DNA of 64,000 nucleotides from Thermoanaerobaculia bacterium (GTDB lineage Bacteria > Acidobacteriota > Thermoanaerobaculia > Gp7-AA8): assembly GCA_017883205.1 (NCBI GenBank), contig JADGNZ010000024.1, forward strand, positions 29,429 through 93,428. The letters run 5' to 3'. Made by a program: the position numbers and the translations under genes. Below the pieces are notes generated by a model. The model did no database searches, was not told where the DNA came from, and was given only the letters and a program-made list of their open reading frames with translations. Positions 50,728-59,307 of this stretch are shown one piece after another. Numbering within the stretch: the stretch's first letter is position 1; every line of letters starts with the position of its first letter.

Positions 50728-51138
50728 TCACGCACCTGGATAAATCGTGACTACCTTGACGGCACGAGCGCGATGGATCGAACGGGAAGGTTTCTCCGTC
50801 GTGATCAATTCGGAGGCGCCGACAGACGCTGCGGCAGCTACGTGGAGGGCGTCCATCGCCTCAACGCCGTTTGTCGATGCCTCGCGCATCGCGATTTCTG
50901 CGACGGCAGCGAGATCCGTTGCCCAGTGACTCACCGTTGAAAAGAAAGCCTCATAAAACTCCGCCTCAGCGACTCGTTTGTTGAACAAGGCTTGCGGAAG
51001 AACCTCGAGTCGCAGGAAAGGGCTTGCGGCGAATTCTCTTTCGGGGTCGTCGAAGATCTCCATCGCACGGGCGGCCTGGATATTGCCGCCTCGGGCGGCG
51101 GCGATCAGCACGCCGGCATCCACGAACGTGAGCTTCAC
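50728..51138 (-). CDS. PIN-domain ribonuclease toxin
   Basis: This 136-residue protein starts at GTG 51138 (MKLTFVDAGVLIAAARGGNI). It has the PIN acidic residues: Asp7 in TFVDAGVLI, Glu in RLEVLPQALF, Asp in VEAMDALHVAAAASVGA and a final acidic or Ser/Thr site in LITTEKP. VapC-type toxins cut RNA. The GTG overlaps the antitoxin stop by four bases (GTGA), which decides the start. The antitoxin upstream belongs to the DUF104 type, as in the second pair at 54690, so this genome uses the same TA architecture twice within 4 kb. Confidence 0.85.
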   Translation of the reverse strand: MKLTFVDAGVLIAAARGGNIQAARAMEIFDDPEREFAASPFLRLEVLPQALFNKRVAEAEFYEAFFSTVSHWATDLAAVAEIAMREASTNGVEAMDALHVAAAASVGASELITTEKPSRSIHRARAVKVVTIYPGA

Positions 51139-51380
51139 GACCCTTCTCGCCACCCGCCGCGTCTGGCGGCAACTTCGCTCTCGATCTCGTCCCAACCCAG
51201 CGGAGCGACGCCCGACCTGGCGATCTCCGCCCGCAGCTCGCGCAGGCGGCGGCCGAGCGGAGTTCTTGCCTCGGCGGCGGTTTGAATCGTCACGTGCACC
51301 TCGGCGTTCTCTGGTAAGTCCACGGGATGTTTGAGCGTGAGGATGCCGTTCTCGTAGACGGCGTCAACGTCAATCGTCAT
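51135..51380 (-). CDS. DUF104-type antitoxin of the PIN toxin
   Basis: This 81-residue protein begins MTIDVDAVYENGILTLKHPV followed by DLPENAEVHVTIQ, the DUF104 (AF2212-like) signature VxAVYExGxLxPLxPVxLPE. The C-terminus (LRELRAEIARSGVAPLGWDE) is a helix that would occupy the PIN toxin active site. Its stop overlaps the toxin start. Together they form a small type II TA unit. The 308-bp gap to the cupredoxin gene at 51689 shows only a short palindrome GTCACCGCAGCGGTGAC near 51569. Confidence 0.85.
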   Translation of the reverse strand: MTIDVDAVYENGILTLKHPVDLPENAEVHVTIQTAAEARTPLGRRLRELRAEIARSGVAPLGWDEIESEVAARRGGWREGS

Positions 51381-51688
51381 CGCATTTCGCCTCGACGCAA
51401 TGATACCCCGGCCGGGTCAGCGGCCAACGGAACCGGCGCTCCAAGGAACTTGACGGTTCCCTGCACCTGGGCATATGTTGCTGGAAACCCAGCACGGTAG
51501 CTCTCCACCCATACTTCAGCGATTTGGTGCAGCTTTTCCGCTCAGTGCCCGAGATGTCGGATTGCTCGTCACCGCAGCGGTGACGCATTCTTCAGTCGAG
51601 ATCCGTCGCGCCAGTTAGAAGCTCCGGTTCCCCGCCGTTCGAAGTCCCGAAGACTTGCCCGCAGAAAACAGAAAGAGAGGGAAGAGCA

Positions 51689-51973
51689 ATGCCCAACTTT
51701 TCGATCAGCATCATTTCAGGGAAGCCCGCCACCTATTCGCCGAACCCGCAAAGCGTGCCCGCCAACTCGGAAGTCACATGGAACAACACGACGGAGGACG
51801 ATCATCAGCTCACGCTGAGCGACGGCAGGGTTACGCCCGTCATCGTTGCCGAACAGTCGTCTCCCGAGTACGTCATCGTGGCGTCGATCACGTATGAATG
51901 CACGGCTCCCGACCACAAAGGAGAGAGCGGCGCAATCAACGTGGTCGCCGTACAGGACATCCCGCCATGCTGA
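51689..51973 (+). CDS. Small cupredoxin-like protein
   Basis: This 94-residue protein has no signal peptide and begins MPNFSISIISGKPATYSPNP. Its beta-sandwich pattern (SVPANSEVTWNNTTEDDHQL, SSPEYVIVASITYECTAPDH) resembles plastocyanin/azurin-type folds, with a candidate copper ligand set His in DDHQL, Cys in YECTAPD and His in PDHKGESG. The missing downstream Met and the missing export signal leave copper binding uncertain. It lies 44 bp upstream of the multicopper oxidase on the same strand, behind the ribosome-binding site GAGAGGGAAGAG, so co-expression and electron or copper exchange with the oxidase are likely. Confidence 0.7.
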   Translation: MPNFSISIISGKPATYSPNPQSVPANSEVTWNNTTEDDHQLTLSDGRVTPVIVAEQSSPEYVIVASITYECTAPDHKGESGAINVVAVQDIPPC

Positions 51974-52017
51974 GCCGCGGCCATCGCTTGTCCACAAGAG
52001 CGAGAGAGGAAGAAACG

Positions 52018-54486
52018 ATGAAAACGTACATGACCTCACGTCTGACCATCGTCTCGACGTTCGCATTCGCACTGCTGCTAGCCGTGCCGCTCCATAGTCA
52101 GTCCTCGGGCACGAAGAGCGGCGCTGGAACGAAGAGCGGCACCGGGAAGAAATCCGGGCAGGGCTCATCGGCTGCTGCCGCACCGTCGACCCCGCAGATT
52201 CCGTGCGCCCGTCCCCAGCAGCCGCTGGTGAAGATCCCCGAGCTCGTTTCCAGCGGGGGCAGACTGCGCGCGACCGTCACTGCCACCAGCGAGTTCGATC
52301 GCGTCGGCACCCGTACTCCGGGCAGCATCAATGGCGGGCCGACCCAGCCCGGCGATCCGAATGCCTACACGGCCTGCTACGGACAGTGGCTGCGCGCCTT
52401 CCGCAGTCCGGACGCGGTTCCGCCGTTTCCCACTCCGGGTACCGAGGCCGCCGTCGGCGATCCGATGAACGGACCGACGCTTCGGGCGCGGGTCGGCGAC
52501 GTCATCGAGCTCACCTTCCTCAACAACATCGATCCCTCGGTGTTCGGTAAGTCGATCGACAACGGCGACGCGGGTGGGTGCGATCAGACATTCGGAGCCA
52601 CCGCGGCATCGAACTACCCGGGAACCGACCCGAAGGGAGACAAGTTCCCCAACTGCTTCCACGGCTCGACCACGGCAAACATTCACTTTCACGGAACGCA
52701 CACGAACCCGAATACGACCGGCGACAACGTTTTCCTGGAGATCCTCTCCTCTCTGCGGCAGACCGGGAAGCCGGTGGTCACGCCGGAAAGCGTCAAGAAG
52801 GATTTCGATGCCTTCTTCGACCGCTGCGAAGTGGAGCTGGGGAAGGGATCGCATCGCGAGTGGCCGCGCCAATACCCGAGCGACTTCCCCACGACCACCT
52901 GGACGGACCAGCAGAAGAGCGCCCTCCTCAAGTTTGACGAGCAGAAGGGCGGTGGCGCGCCATTGTCGCCAGTGAACGACAAGCAGATCAAAGAGGGCGC
53001 CTGGCCGCAGTACTACATCGGCTCCTATCCGTATTGCTTCAAGCTGCCGGCGTACCCCGATCCCGCGGCATCGGCGCAGGCGAGCACGACGAGTACCAGC
53101 ACGCACAGCCATGACGGCCCCCATGACGGCACCGGCGAGCTGGCCGGAAGCGCGGCCCGGACGCTCCTGACCGAGGCACCGCACTCGCATCTTCTGCAAA
53201 TGGGGCAGGCGCCGGGCACCCATTGGTACCACGCCCACAAGCATGGCTCGACGGCCATCGACGTCGGCAACGGTTTCGTCGGCGCGTTCATCATCGAGGG
53301 CGCCTATGACGACGACCTCTCGAAGTACTACAAGGCGGCCAATACAGCATGGAATCCGTCCGTGCTGGTCATCAACCAATTCGGAACGTCCGTCAACCTG
53401 AAGAACCCCGGCGGTGGACAGGACAAGGGTCCCGATTTCTCCGTCAACGGCAGGATCAATCCGGTCATCGCCATGCGGCCGGGCGAAGTGCAGATGTGGC
53501 GCATCGTCAACGGATCCGGCCGCGCCGGCACGTACTTCATCGCGCCCCCTCCCGGCTTCCACTGGCGCCAACTGGCGCAGGACGGCGTCCAGCTCAAGGA
53601 CGTGAATTATCAGAACAGCCTCGATCGCCCCTTCCTGCTGGCGGCTGGCAATCGGGCGGATATGCTCGTGCAGGCTCCCGCCGCCTGCAACGTCACCACG
53701 CCACCTTGCAGCTACTCGGTACAGGTCAACAACGAGGTCGATCCGTCGGACCGCGTCGGCGCGTTCCCGATCAATCTGCTGACGGTTAATGTCTCCGGCA
53801 CGGCGTTCTCGCCGGCCATGAAGTTCATCCCGACCGCTCCTGCCATGCCCGACTTCCTCAAGGACATTGCGGACAGCGAGGTAACCGGGACGAAGACCAT
53901 CGCCTTCAACACCATCCCGCAGACCAATCCCCCGTCGCAGCCGGCCAGGCACGAGATCGACGGCAAGCAGTTCGACGGCGAGGTAGGCGCGGTCGTGCTG
54001 TTGAACACGGTCGAAGAGTGGAAGATCACGAACGCGACGCGGGGGAACATCTCCCACCCGTTCCACATCCATATCAACCCGTTCCAGGTGACCGAGGTGT
54101 TCACTCCGAACGAAACGCTGGCTGACGGCTCGCCGAAATACGTCACCGATAAGACAGGGATGCAGCCCGGCCAGTGCTTCCTCGATCCGAAGGACCCGAG
54201 CAGTTGGAAACCTTGCGGCGGCAGCGGTCCCTCATCGAAAGACGCCATCTGGTGGGACGTCTTCCCGATTCCGTCCGGACTGCCGGCCACGAACGCCGAC
54301 GGCACGCCGATCAACGACGCCAGCGGCGCGCAGATCGTCGTCCCCGGCTACTTCAAGATGCGCAGCCGTTTCGTCGACTACTCCGGCTACTACGTCATCC
54401 ACTGCCACATCCTCGCGCACGAAGACCGCGGCATGATGACCGTCGTAGAAGTGGCCCCGCTGGCCTCGCCCTACGCGCATCACTGA
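52018..54486 (+). CDS. Periplasmic multicopper oxidase
   Basis: This 822-residue protein starts MKTYMTSRLTIVSTFAFALL, then LAVPLHS, a signal peptide. The ATG at 52018 is supported by GAGAGAGGAAG upstream. All four copper-binding motifs are present: NIHFHGTHT (near 221-229), THWYHAHKHGST (401-412), HPFHIHINPF (about 680) and YVIHCHILAHEDRGMM (about 790-805, with the His-Cys-His centre of type 1 and type 3 copper). An insertion of about 130 residues between the first two motifs includes STHSHDGPHDG, which may bind extra metal. It oxidises metals or phenols using oxygen. It is longer than typical laccases (about 500). Confidence 0.93.
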   Translation: MKTYMTSRLTIVSTFAFALLLAVPLHSQSSGTKSGAGTKSGTGKKSGQGSSAAAAPSTPQIPCARPQQPLVKIPELVSSGGRLRATVTATSEFDRVGTRTPGSINGGPTQPGDPNAYTACYGQWLRAFRSPDAVPPFPTPGTEAAVGDPMNGPTLRARVGDVIELTFLNNIDPSVFGKSIDNGDAGGCDQTFGATAASNYPGTDPKGDKFPNCFHGSTTANIHFHGTHTNPNTTGDNVFLEILSSLRQTGKPVVTPESVKKDFDAFFDRCEVELGKGSHREWPRQYPSDFPTTTWTDQQKSALLKFDEQKGGGAPLSPVNDKQIKEGAWPQYYIGSYPYCFKLPAYPDPAASAQASTTSTSTHSHDGPHDGTGELAGSAARTLLTEAPHSHLLQMGQAPGTHWYHAHKHGSTAIDVGNGFVGAFIIEGAYDDDLSKYYKAANTAWNPSVLVINQFGTSVNLKNPGGGQDKGPDFSVNGRINPVIAMRPGEVQMWRIVNGSGRAGTYFIAPPPGFHWRQLAQDGVQLKDVNYQNSLDRPFLLAAGNRADMLVQAPAACNVTTPPCSYSVQVNNEVDPSDRVGAFPINLLTVNVSGTAFSPAMKFIPTAPAMPDFLKDIADSEVTGTKTIAFNTIPQTNPPSQPARHEIDGKQFDGEVGAVVLLNTVEEWKITNATRGNISHPFHIHINPFQVTEVFTPNETLADGSPKYVTDKTGMQPGQCFLDPKDPSSWKPCGGSGPSSKDAIWWDVFPIPSGLPATNADGTPINDASGAQIVVPGYFKMRSRFVDYSGYYVIHCHILAHEDRGMMTVVEVAPLASPYAHH

Positions 54487-54499
54487 GACGCTTCGAATC

Positions 54500-54525
54500 A
54501 GGCGGCGGCCGGGAGGCCGCCGCCT
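54500..54525 (+). terminator. Hairpin terminator after the multicopper oxidase
   Basis: AGGCGGCGGCC and GGCCGCCGCCT form an 11-bp stem with the loop GGGA, 13 bp after the oxidase stop. The following GGCTTTGGCTTCG is only modestly T-rich. Confidence 0.6.
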
Positions 54526-54554
54526 GGCTTTGGCTTCGATTGAGGATGGATGAC

Positions 54555-54640
54555 GGTCAGGTCTAAAGTCTAAAGTGCCGGCGCATGTCCTGCCGCCGTG
54601 GCGAGACCAGTCTTGGGCACTTTAGACTTTAGACCTGACC
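54555..54640. mobile_element. 86-bp element with perfect 25-bp inverted ends, copy 2
   Basis: Its ends (GGTCAGGTCTAAAGTCTAAA continuing GTGCC, and the exact inverse) are identical to the element at 25691-25775, while the 36-base centre differs. It lies between the oxidase and the second TA module. Confidence 0.8.
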
Positions 54641-54689
54641 CCCATCCACCCCGCTGGCGTGCTAAAGTTTCTGGGTGGGTGAATCTCTG

Positions 54690-54917
54690 ATGCAGGATCT
54701 CGACGCCGTGTATCACGATGGAGTCTTCGAACCCATCACTGCGCCAGCGCTGCCCGAGGGTGCGCGCGTGCACCTGCGCGTGGAAAGTGCTGTCCAGGGC
54801 GAGGACTCTCTTTCCCTGGCCAGTCAGGTTTACGAAGGTTTGACCGCTGAGCAAATCGCGGAAATCGAGGCAATCGCGCTGGATCGGTCCCGATTCATGA
54901 CGCGCTTCGTTACGTGA
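54690..54917 (+). CDS. DUF104-type antitoxin of the second PIN module
   Basis: This 75-residue protein begins MQDLDAVYHDGVFEPITAPA followed by LPEGARVHLRVES, the DUF104 signature with AVYxxGVFxPxxxPxLPEGxRV. The C-terminal helix GLTAEQIAEIEAIALDRSRF is the probable toxin-binding part. The TGA overlaps the GTG start of the toxin gene (GTGA). The ATG at 54690 is chosen over a GTG 15 bp upstream because it matches the family start. It mirrors the pair at 50728-51380 but in the opposite orientation. Confidence 0.82.
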   Translation: MQDLDAVYHDGVFEPITAPALPEGARVHLRVESAVQGEDSLSLASQVYEGLTAEQIAEIEAIALDRSRFMTRFVT

Positions 54918-55327
54918 CCGGCGAAGTTCTCCTCGACACCGACATTCTCTCGTCCGTCATGCGTCGGGATCCGCGGTCGTTCCCACACGCCGAGGCGTAT
55001 CTCCGACAACATCGGGCTTTCACCTTCTCGATCATTACCCGTTACGAAATCTTGCGTGGCCTCAAGGCGAAGACAGCGCAGGTCCAACTCGTCGCATTCG
55101 AGCGTCTTTGCGCCTCCAGCCGCGTCCTGCCGGTATCCGAGGAAGTCGTTGCGGAGGCGTCCGACCTCTACGCACACCTTTACCGCTCAGGCGAGCTGAT
55201 CGGCGATGCCGATATCCTCATCGCTGCTACCGCACTGACTCACAACTTGCCGTTGGCAAGCAACAACCTGCAACACTTCAACCGCGTTCCAGGTCTCCAG
55301 TTGCAAAGCTGGCTCAGATCAGCGTAG
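54914..55327 (+). CDS. PIN-domain (VapC-type) ribonuclease toxin
   Basis: This 137-residue protein starts at GTG (MTGEVLLDTDILSSVMRRDP). PIN acidic residues are seen at Asp8 and Asp10 (LLDTDILS), Glu in ITRYEILRGLKAK, Asp in LIGDADILIAATALTHNLPL and Asn/Asp near ASNNLQHFNRVPGLQL, all typical for VapC. It would cleave tRNA or rRNA. The GTG overlaps the antitoxin stop by four bases. It lies 215 bp upstream of cas6 on the same strand; that gap shows no gene. TA modules often flank CRISPR loci and may stabilise them. Confidence 0.9.
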   Translation: MTGEVLLDTDILSSVMRRDPRSFPHAEAYLRQHRAFTFSIITRYEILRGLKAKTAQVQLVAFERLCASSRVLPVSEEVVAEASDLYAHLYRSGELIGDADILIAATALTHNLPLASNNLQHFNRVPGLQLQSWLRSA

Positions 55328-55542
55328 CGCCGCCGTCGATTCCACGAGGAGCAGGGACAATCTGGGGCTGATCTGTGTGTGAGCCGTCAACGCCATGAGG
55401 ACCAACGCGGTCACTCTTGGCCGGCGCACCTTCGCCGCCACTCTGGTCCTTTTCGGACTGAGTAGGATACATGTCGGGCCTCGGGAGCCGGAGGACCTGG
55501 GACGCCGGTGCCCGCCCTCGCATATCATTCGGCTTCTCAATC

Positions 55543-56469
55543 ATGCTGTATTCAATTCCTCCTCTTCGCATGGCCAGGCTGCGGTTCGAGCTGCGGCCTC
55601 GGACGACTCTGAATCTGGCTCCCGAGAGCCGGGGCGAAGTGCTGTACGGAGCGTTTGGAACGATTCTGCGGCGCGTCGCCTGCGATCCGGCCTGTCCCGG
55701 CGCCGGCTCCTGCACCCATCGCCAGGACTGTGCCTATGCCCAGATCTTCGAGCCGGCCTCGCCCGCCGGAGCGCGCTTCGGGGCGAACGACGCGCGCAAA
55801 GCGTTCCTCTTCCGCCCGCCGCTCGACGCCGATCCCTTATACGGTCCGCACCGACCCTTCATCTTCGAGCTTCGTCTCTTCGGCGAAGCGATTCATGCCT
55901 GGTCAGTGTTCGTCGACACATTCCGCCGGCTCGACGGATCGAGCCTGGTTTCCGTTCTCTCCCTCGACTGGAAAGGCACCTCGGCGCACATTCTCTTCCA
56001 GGACGGTCAGCCCACAGACGCGCAACCGCAGATCCTGAGTTTCGACTCACTAATGAGCCAGCCTGCGAATGGCGGGCGCGCACGAATTCAGTTCGATACG
56101 CCCATGTTGCTCAAGGACAGAGGAGCGGTTCAGCGCGAGCCGGCATTACCAGCGCTCGTGCGCCGGTTGCGCGATCGGATCTCCATGCTCTCTCTGATGT
56201 GGGAAGGAAAGGAGTGGCAAGCCGACTACCGGGCCATCGGAGAGCTCGCCGGCGATGCCGTAATGAATGTTGAAAGCGGCGGTTGGAGTGTACACGGCCG
56301 GCACTCGACGCGAACCCGGCGCACGATGCCAGTGGAAGGCTTCTGTGGAACGGTCTCTTACGATCGCGTCCACCCGGAGTTGTGGCCTCTGCTCCGGATC
56401 GGTCAGGAGATTCATGCAGGACAGCATGTCGTCTGGGGCAATGGGCGGTATCGTTTGTTTGAGCTGTGA
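55543..56469 (+). CDS. cas6: CRISPR-associated endoribonuclease Cas6 (RAMP)
   Basis: This 308-residue protein starts MLYSIPPLRMARLRFELRPR. It has the Cas6 layout of two ferredoxin-like halves, a cysteine-containing insert (CDPACPGAGSCTHRQDCAYA) that may bind zinc, and the C-terminal glycine-rich loop RIGQEIHAGQHVVWGNGRYR. Cas6 cuts repeat RNA near its short hairpin to make crRNAs. Its pattern is that of the Cas6 family used in type III and some type I systems. The next elements are leader 1 and CRISPR array 1, in the same direction. An alternative ATG lies 27 bp downstream. No other effector cas gene is in the window. Confidence 0.88.
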   Translation: MLYSIPPLRMARLRFELRPRTTLNLAPESRGEVLYGAFGTILRRVACDPACPGAGSCTHRQDCAYAQIFEPASPAGARFGANDARKAFLFRPPLDADPLYGPHRPFIFELRLFGEAIHAWSVFVDTFRRLDGSSLVSVLSLDWKGTSAHILFQDGQPTDAQPQILSFDSLMSQPANGGRARIQFDTPMLLKDRGAVQREPALPALVRRLRDRISMLSLMWEGKEWQADYRAIGELAGDAVMNVESGGWSVHGRHSTRTRRTMPVEGFCGTVSYDRVHPELWPLLRIGQEIHAGQHVVWGNGRYRLFEL

Positions 56470-56558
56470 GTTTCTCGAGGCGCCGGGTGTCAACCGCACT
56501 TTCTCCGCGTTCTCCGCGCCTCCGCGTGAACCGCTTCGTCAGGAGAAAGGAAGCCACG

Positions 56559-56584
56559 GGCCCGGGAGTACTCGATCATTTGAC
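56559..56584 (+). pseudogene. Relic of a cas2 3' end before leader 1
   Basis: GGCCCGGGAGTACTCGATCA and the following TTTGACGC align, with small indels, to the last codons of cas2 (GACCCGGAGTACCTGATCAT then ATGACGC) at 61613-61640 and 63933-63960. The rest of a cas2 gene is absent. This shows that leader 1 also once followed a cas2 gene. Confidence 0.6.
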
Positions 56585-56779
56585 GCTAACCCTCGATGAA
56601 TCAGTCATCAGGCGAGACATTCCGTTTTTGAGGATGGTCTGCACGCGGCGCAACCCACTGAAAGGATGGCAGTTATCGAAATGATCATTCTCGTTCGGTT
56701 TCCTGGAGAGCTCCGGAATGCACGGTCTGCCAAAACGCCCTTGCAACCCGCGTGGAGTCAATGGGTTACAATTGCCAGG
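56581..56779 (+). promoter_or_regulatory. CRISPR leader 1
   Basis: This 199-bp AT-richer region directly precedes the first repeat of array 1 and is alignable over its whole length to leader 2 (61635-61834), including GCAGTTATCGAAATGATCAT and GTCAATGGGTTACAAT, which ends just before the repeat. A leader normally holds the promoter and the integration site for new spacers. Confidence 0.85.
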
Positions 56780-59213
56780 GTCCGAATGGAGTGCGCCGCT
56801 CAAGGCGATTGCGACGAACAACTTTCTTCGTATTGCCGTTCTTGCTCAGCTTGACAATGTGTCCGAATGGAGTGCGCCGCTCAAGGCGATTGCGACGTTG
56901 AAGGATGGCGCATCCTCATGAGCGCGCAACCGAAACGTCCGAATGGAGTGCGCCGCTCAAGGCGATTGCGACCCCCCCCCTGATCCGATGCTTCGTGGGG
57001 GTCAAAACTCGAAAGAGGTCCGAATGGAGTGCGCCGCTCAAGGCGATTGCGACGTTGCTGTGCCAGCGTTTCGAGCTCCTGTTGACGGGCGTGTCCGAAT
57101 GGAGTGCGCCGCTCAAGGCGATTGCGACTTCGGACGAAGATATTCGCCAATTGCGTTAACTGTGTCCGAATGGAGTGCGCCGCTCAAGGCGATTGCGACC
57201 TGTGCTCCAAACCATGGGAGCAGTAAAGCACTACTGCGTCCGAATGGAGTGCGCCGCTCAAGGCGATTGCGACACTTACTTCCTCCGGGGTGTTCGGTAG
57301 CATGTTGGGCCGCCAGTCCGAATGGAGTGCGCCGCTCAAGGCGATTGCGACATTCGTCTGCGTTACGGCGCAGGGGAGGATTTTGACGTCAGTCCGAATG
57401 GAGTGCGCCGCTCAAGGCGATTGCGACTACACAACTGGGCGGCGACGGAATTCTTGAGCGTCGGCTATCCGTCCGAATGGAGTGCGCCGCTCAAGGCGAT
57501 TGCGACTCTCCTTATCGAACTCTTTGCCTCTCTGCTTGGCCACGTCCGAATGGAGTGCGCCGCTCAAGGCGATTGCGACGATCGACTCGCCGATGAAGTT
57601 GTTGGAGCTCGCCGTCCGAATGGAGTGCGCCGCTCAAGGCGATTGCGACATCCATCGCACAGCCTCGTTCGCGAGGCTCAGCTCCAAGCCCTCGTCCGAA
57701 TGGAGTGCGCCGCTCAAGGCGATTGCGACAGTAAACTTTCACTACCGAACTCCCTTTCTGGAAGACGTCCGAATGGAGTGCGCCGCTCAAGGCGATTGCG
57801 ACTGGACCTTCTCATCTCGTGCGCGCTGAATGCGGTGCCTCGTCCGAATGGAGTGCGCCGCTCAAGGCGATTGCGACTTCCACGCGAATGAGCGGAGAGT
57901 AGCCGCGCAGCGTCCGAATGGAGTGCGCCGCTCAAGGCGATTGCGACTGAAGCCATGACGATATATCCGTCATCATTATTCGCGTCCGAATGGAGTGCGC
58001 CGCTCAAGGCGATTGCGACAATCACGGGACTCTCTTCACGAGCTTAAAGATGCCGATGTCCGAATGGAGTGCGCCGCTCAAGGCGATTGCGACAAGATGG
58101 AGCCCTTCACCATTGGAGCGCTGGCAGCGAGAGTCCGAATGGAGTGCGCCGCTCAAGGCGATTGCGACCTAACCTGGGACCGCGGGCGTCCCGCCCGCTT
58201 TCGTGTCCGAATGGAGTGCGCCGCTCAAGGCGATTGCGACTCTACGCCCGACGCTCTACTCCCTACGCCGCAGATTTGATAGGTCCGAATGGAGTGCGCC
58301 GCTCAAGGCGATTGCGACTGCAGGTGCTTCGTCACACCTTGCGACACACTTTCGCCGTCCGAATGGAGTGCGCCGCTCAAGGCGATTGCGACGTTTCCTC
58401 CGTACCTGTGTCGAACCCGGTTGTGTCGAGCCCGAATGGAGTGCGCCGCTCAAGGCGATTGCGACGAGCGCTGATCGGTTGTGTCGCGCGTGGAACTCGG
58501 GAGCCCGAATGGAGTGCGCCGCTCAAGGCGATTGCGACACACTACCAACTCCAGTCGTCCGGCCGAAGTAGGGTGAGCCCGAATGGAGTGCGCCGCTCAA
58601 GGCGATTGCGACAGTACTCATCTGCAAGCTGGTTGTCGGTAACGAAACCGAGCCCGAATGGAGTGCGCCGCTCAAGGCGATTGCGACGCTCGACGAACCG
58701 GTCTTTGGACGCATCGATCCGGTGCCCGAATGGAGTGCGCCGCTCAAGGCGATTGCGACAATCCGAACCTGGTCACAGACCGACAGAAACGAAAGACTGT
58801 GCCCGAATGGAGTGCGCCGCTCAAGGCGATTGCGACCTTCCTGAATTCAGTCAGGACACTGTTTAACCGTTTTCGCCCGAATGGAGTGCGCCGCTCAAGG
58901 CGATTGCGACCATCGATTGTTTCCCCTAACTCAACGAGCTGGGGATCTTGCCCGAATGGAGTGCGCCGCTCAAGGCGATTGCGACAATATGTAGCCTGCA
59001 TTGTTCATGCACCACATTCAAAGCCCGAATGGAGTGCGCCGCTCAAGGCGATTGCGACTCATCTCCTCCATGGGCTTGTCGGAGAATACCGTGAAGGCCT
59101 GTCCGAATGGAGTGCGCCGCTCAAGGCGATTGCGACGGTGCACCCGAGTAGTGGTTGCGACCGCAGCCGACGAGGACGTCCGAATGGAGTGCGCCACTCA
59201 AGGCGTTCACGCG
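56780..59213 (+). CRISPR. CRISPR array 1: 33 repeats of 36 bp, 32 spacers
   Basis: Repeats start GTCCGAATGGAGTGCGCCGC and end TCAAGGCGATTGCGAC. Spacers are 34-45 bp. Repeats 1-22 and 32-33 begin GTCC, while repeats 23-31 begin GCCC. The last repeat (59178) is degenerate, which with the leader on the left sets transcription to the right. The predicted crRNA tag ATTGCGAC is like type III 5' handles. A short CGCC/GGCG stem lies inside the repeat for Cas6. The 32 spacers differ from each other. Frames read through the array (NGVRRSRRLR-type) are artefacts. Confidence 0.98.
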
Positions 59214-59276
59214 ACGGCGCGAAGGGCCTGTTCGCTCTTCGCGCTCCTCGCTCTCTTCGCGCCTTCGCGTGAAACC
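59208..59276. repeat. Array-1 trailer palindrome
   Basis: CACGCGACGGCGCGAAGGGC and TTCGCGCCTTCGCGTG are inverted and join directly to the degenerate last repeat. The same arrangement follows array 2 at 63275-63335. Confidence 0.75.
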
Positions 59277-59307
59277 GGCAATCCTGGCCGTCTAAGCAAG
59301 ATAGCGG

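Noticed and set aside
52165..54072. Minus-strand open frame of 635 codons
   Set aside because: It is antisense to the multicopper oxidase, whose four copper motifs prove the plus strand is coding.
58169..58204. Array-1 spacer containing GCGGGCGTCCCGCCCGC, considered as a self-targeting spacer
   Set aside because: The word is a common GC-rich palindrome type, and I found no longer match in this window; a genome and phage search would be needed.
56905..59272. Open frames within CRISPR array 1 (RRSRRLR-type proteins)
   Set aside because: They are translations of the 36-bp repeats and spacers on either strand, with no gene signals.
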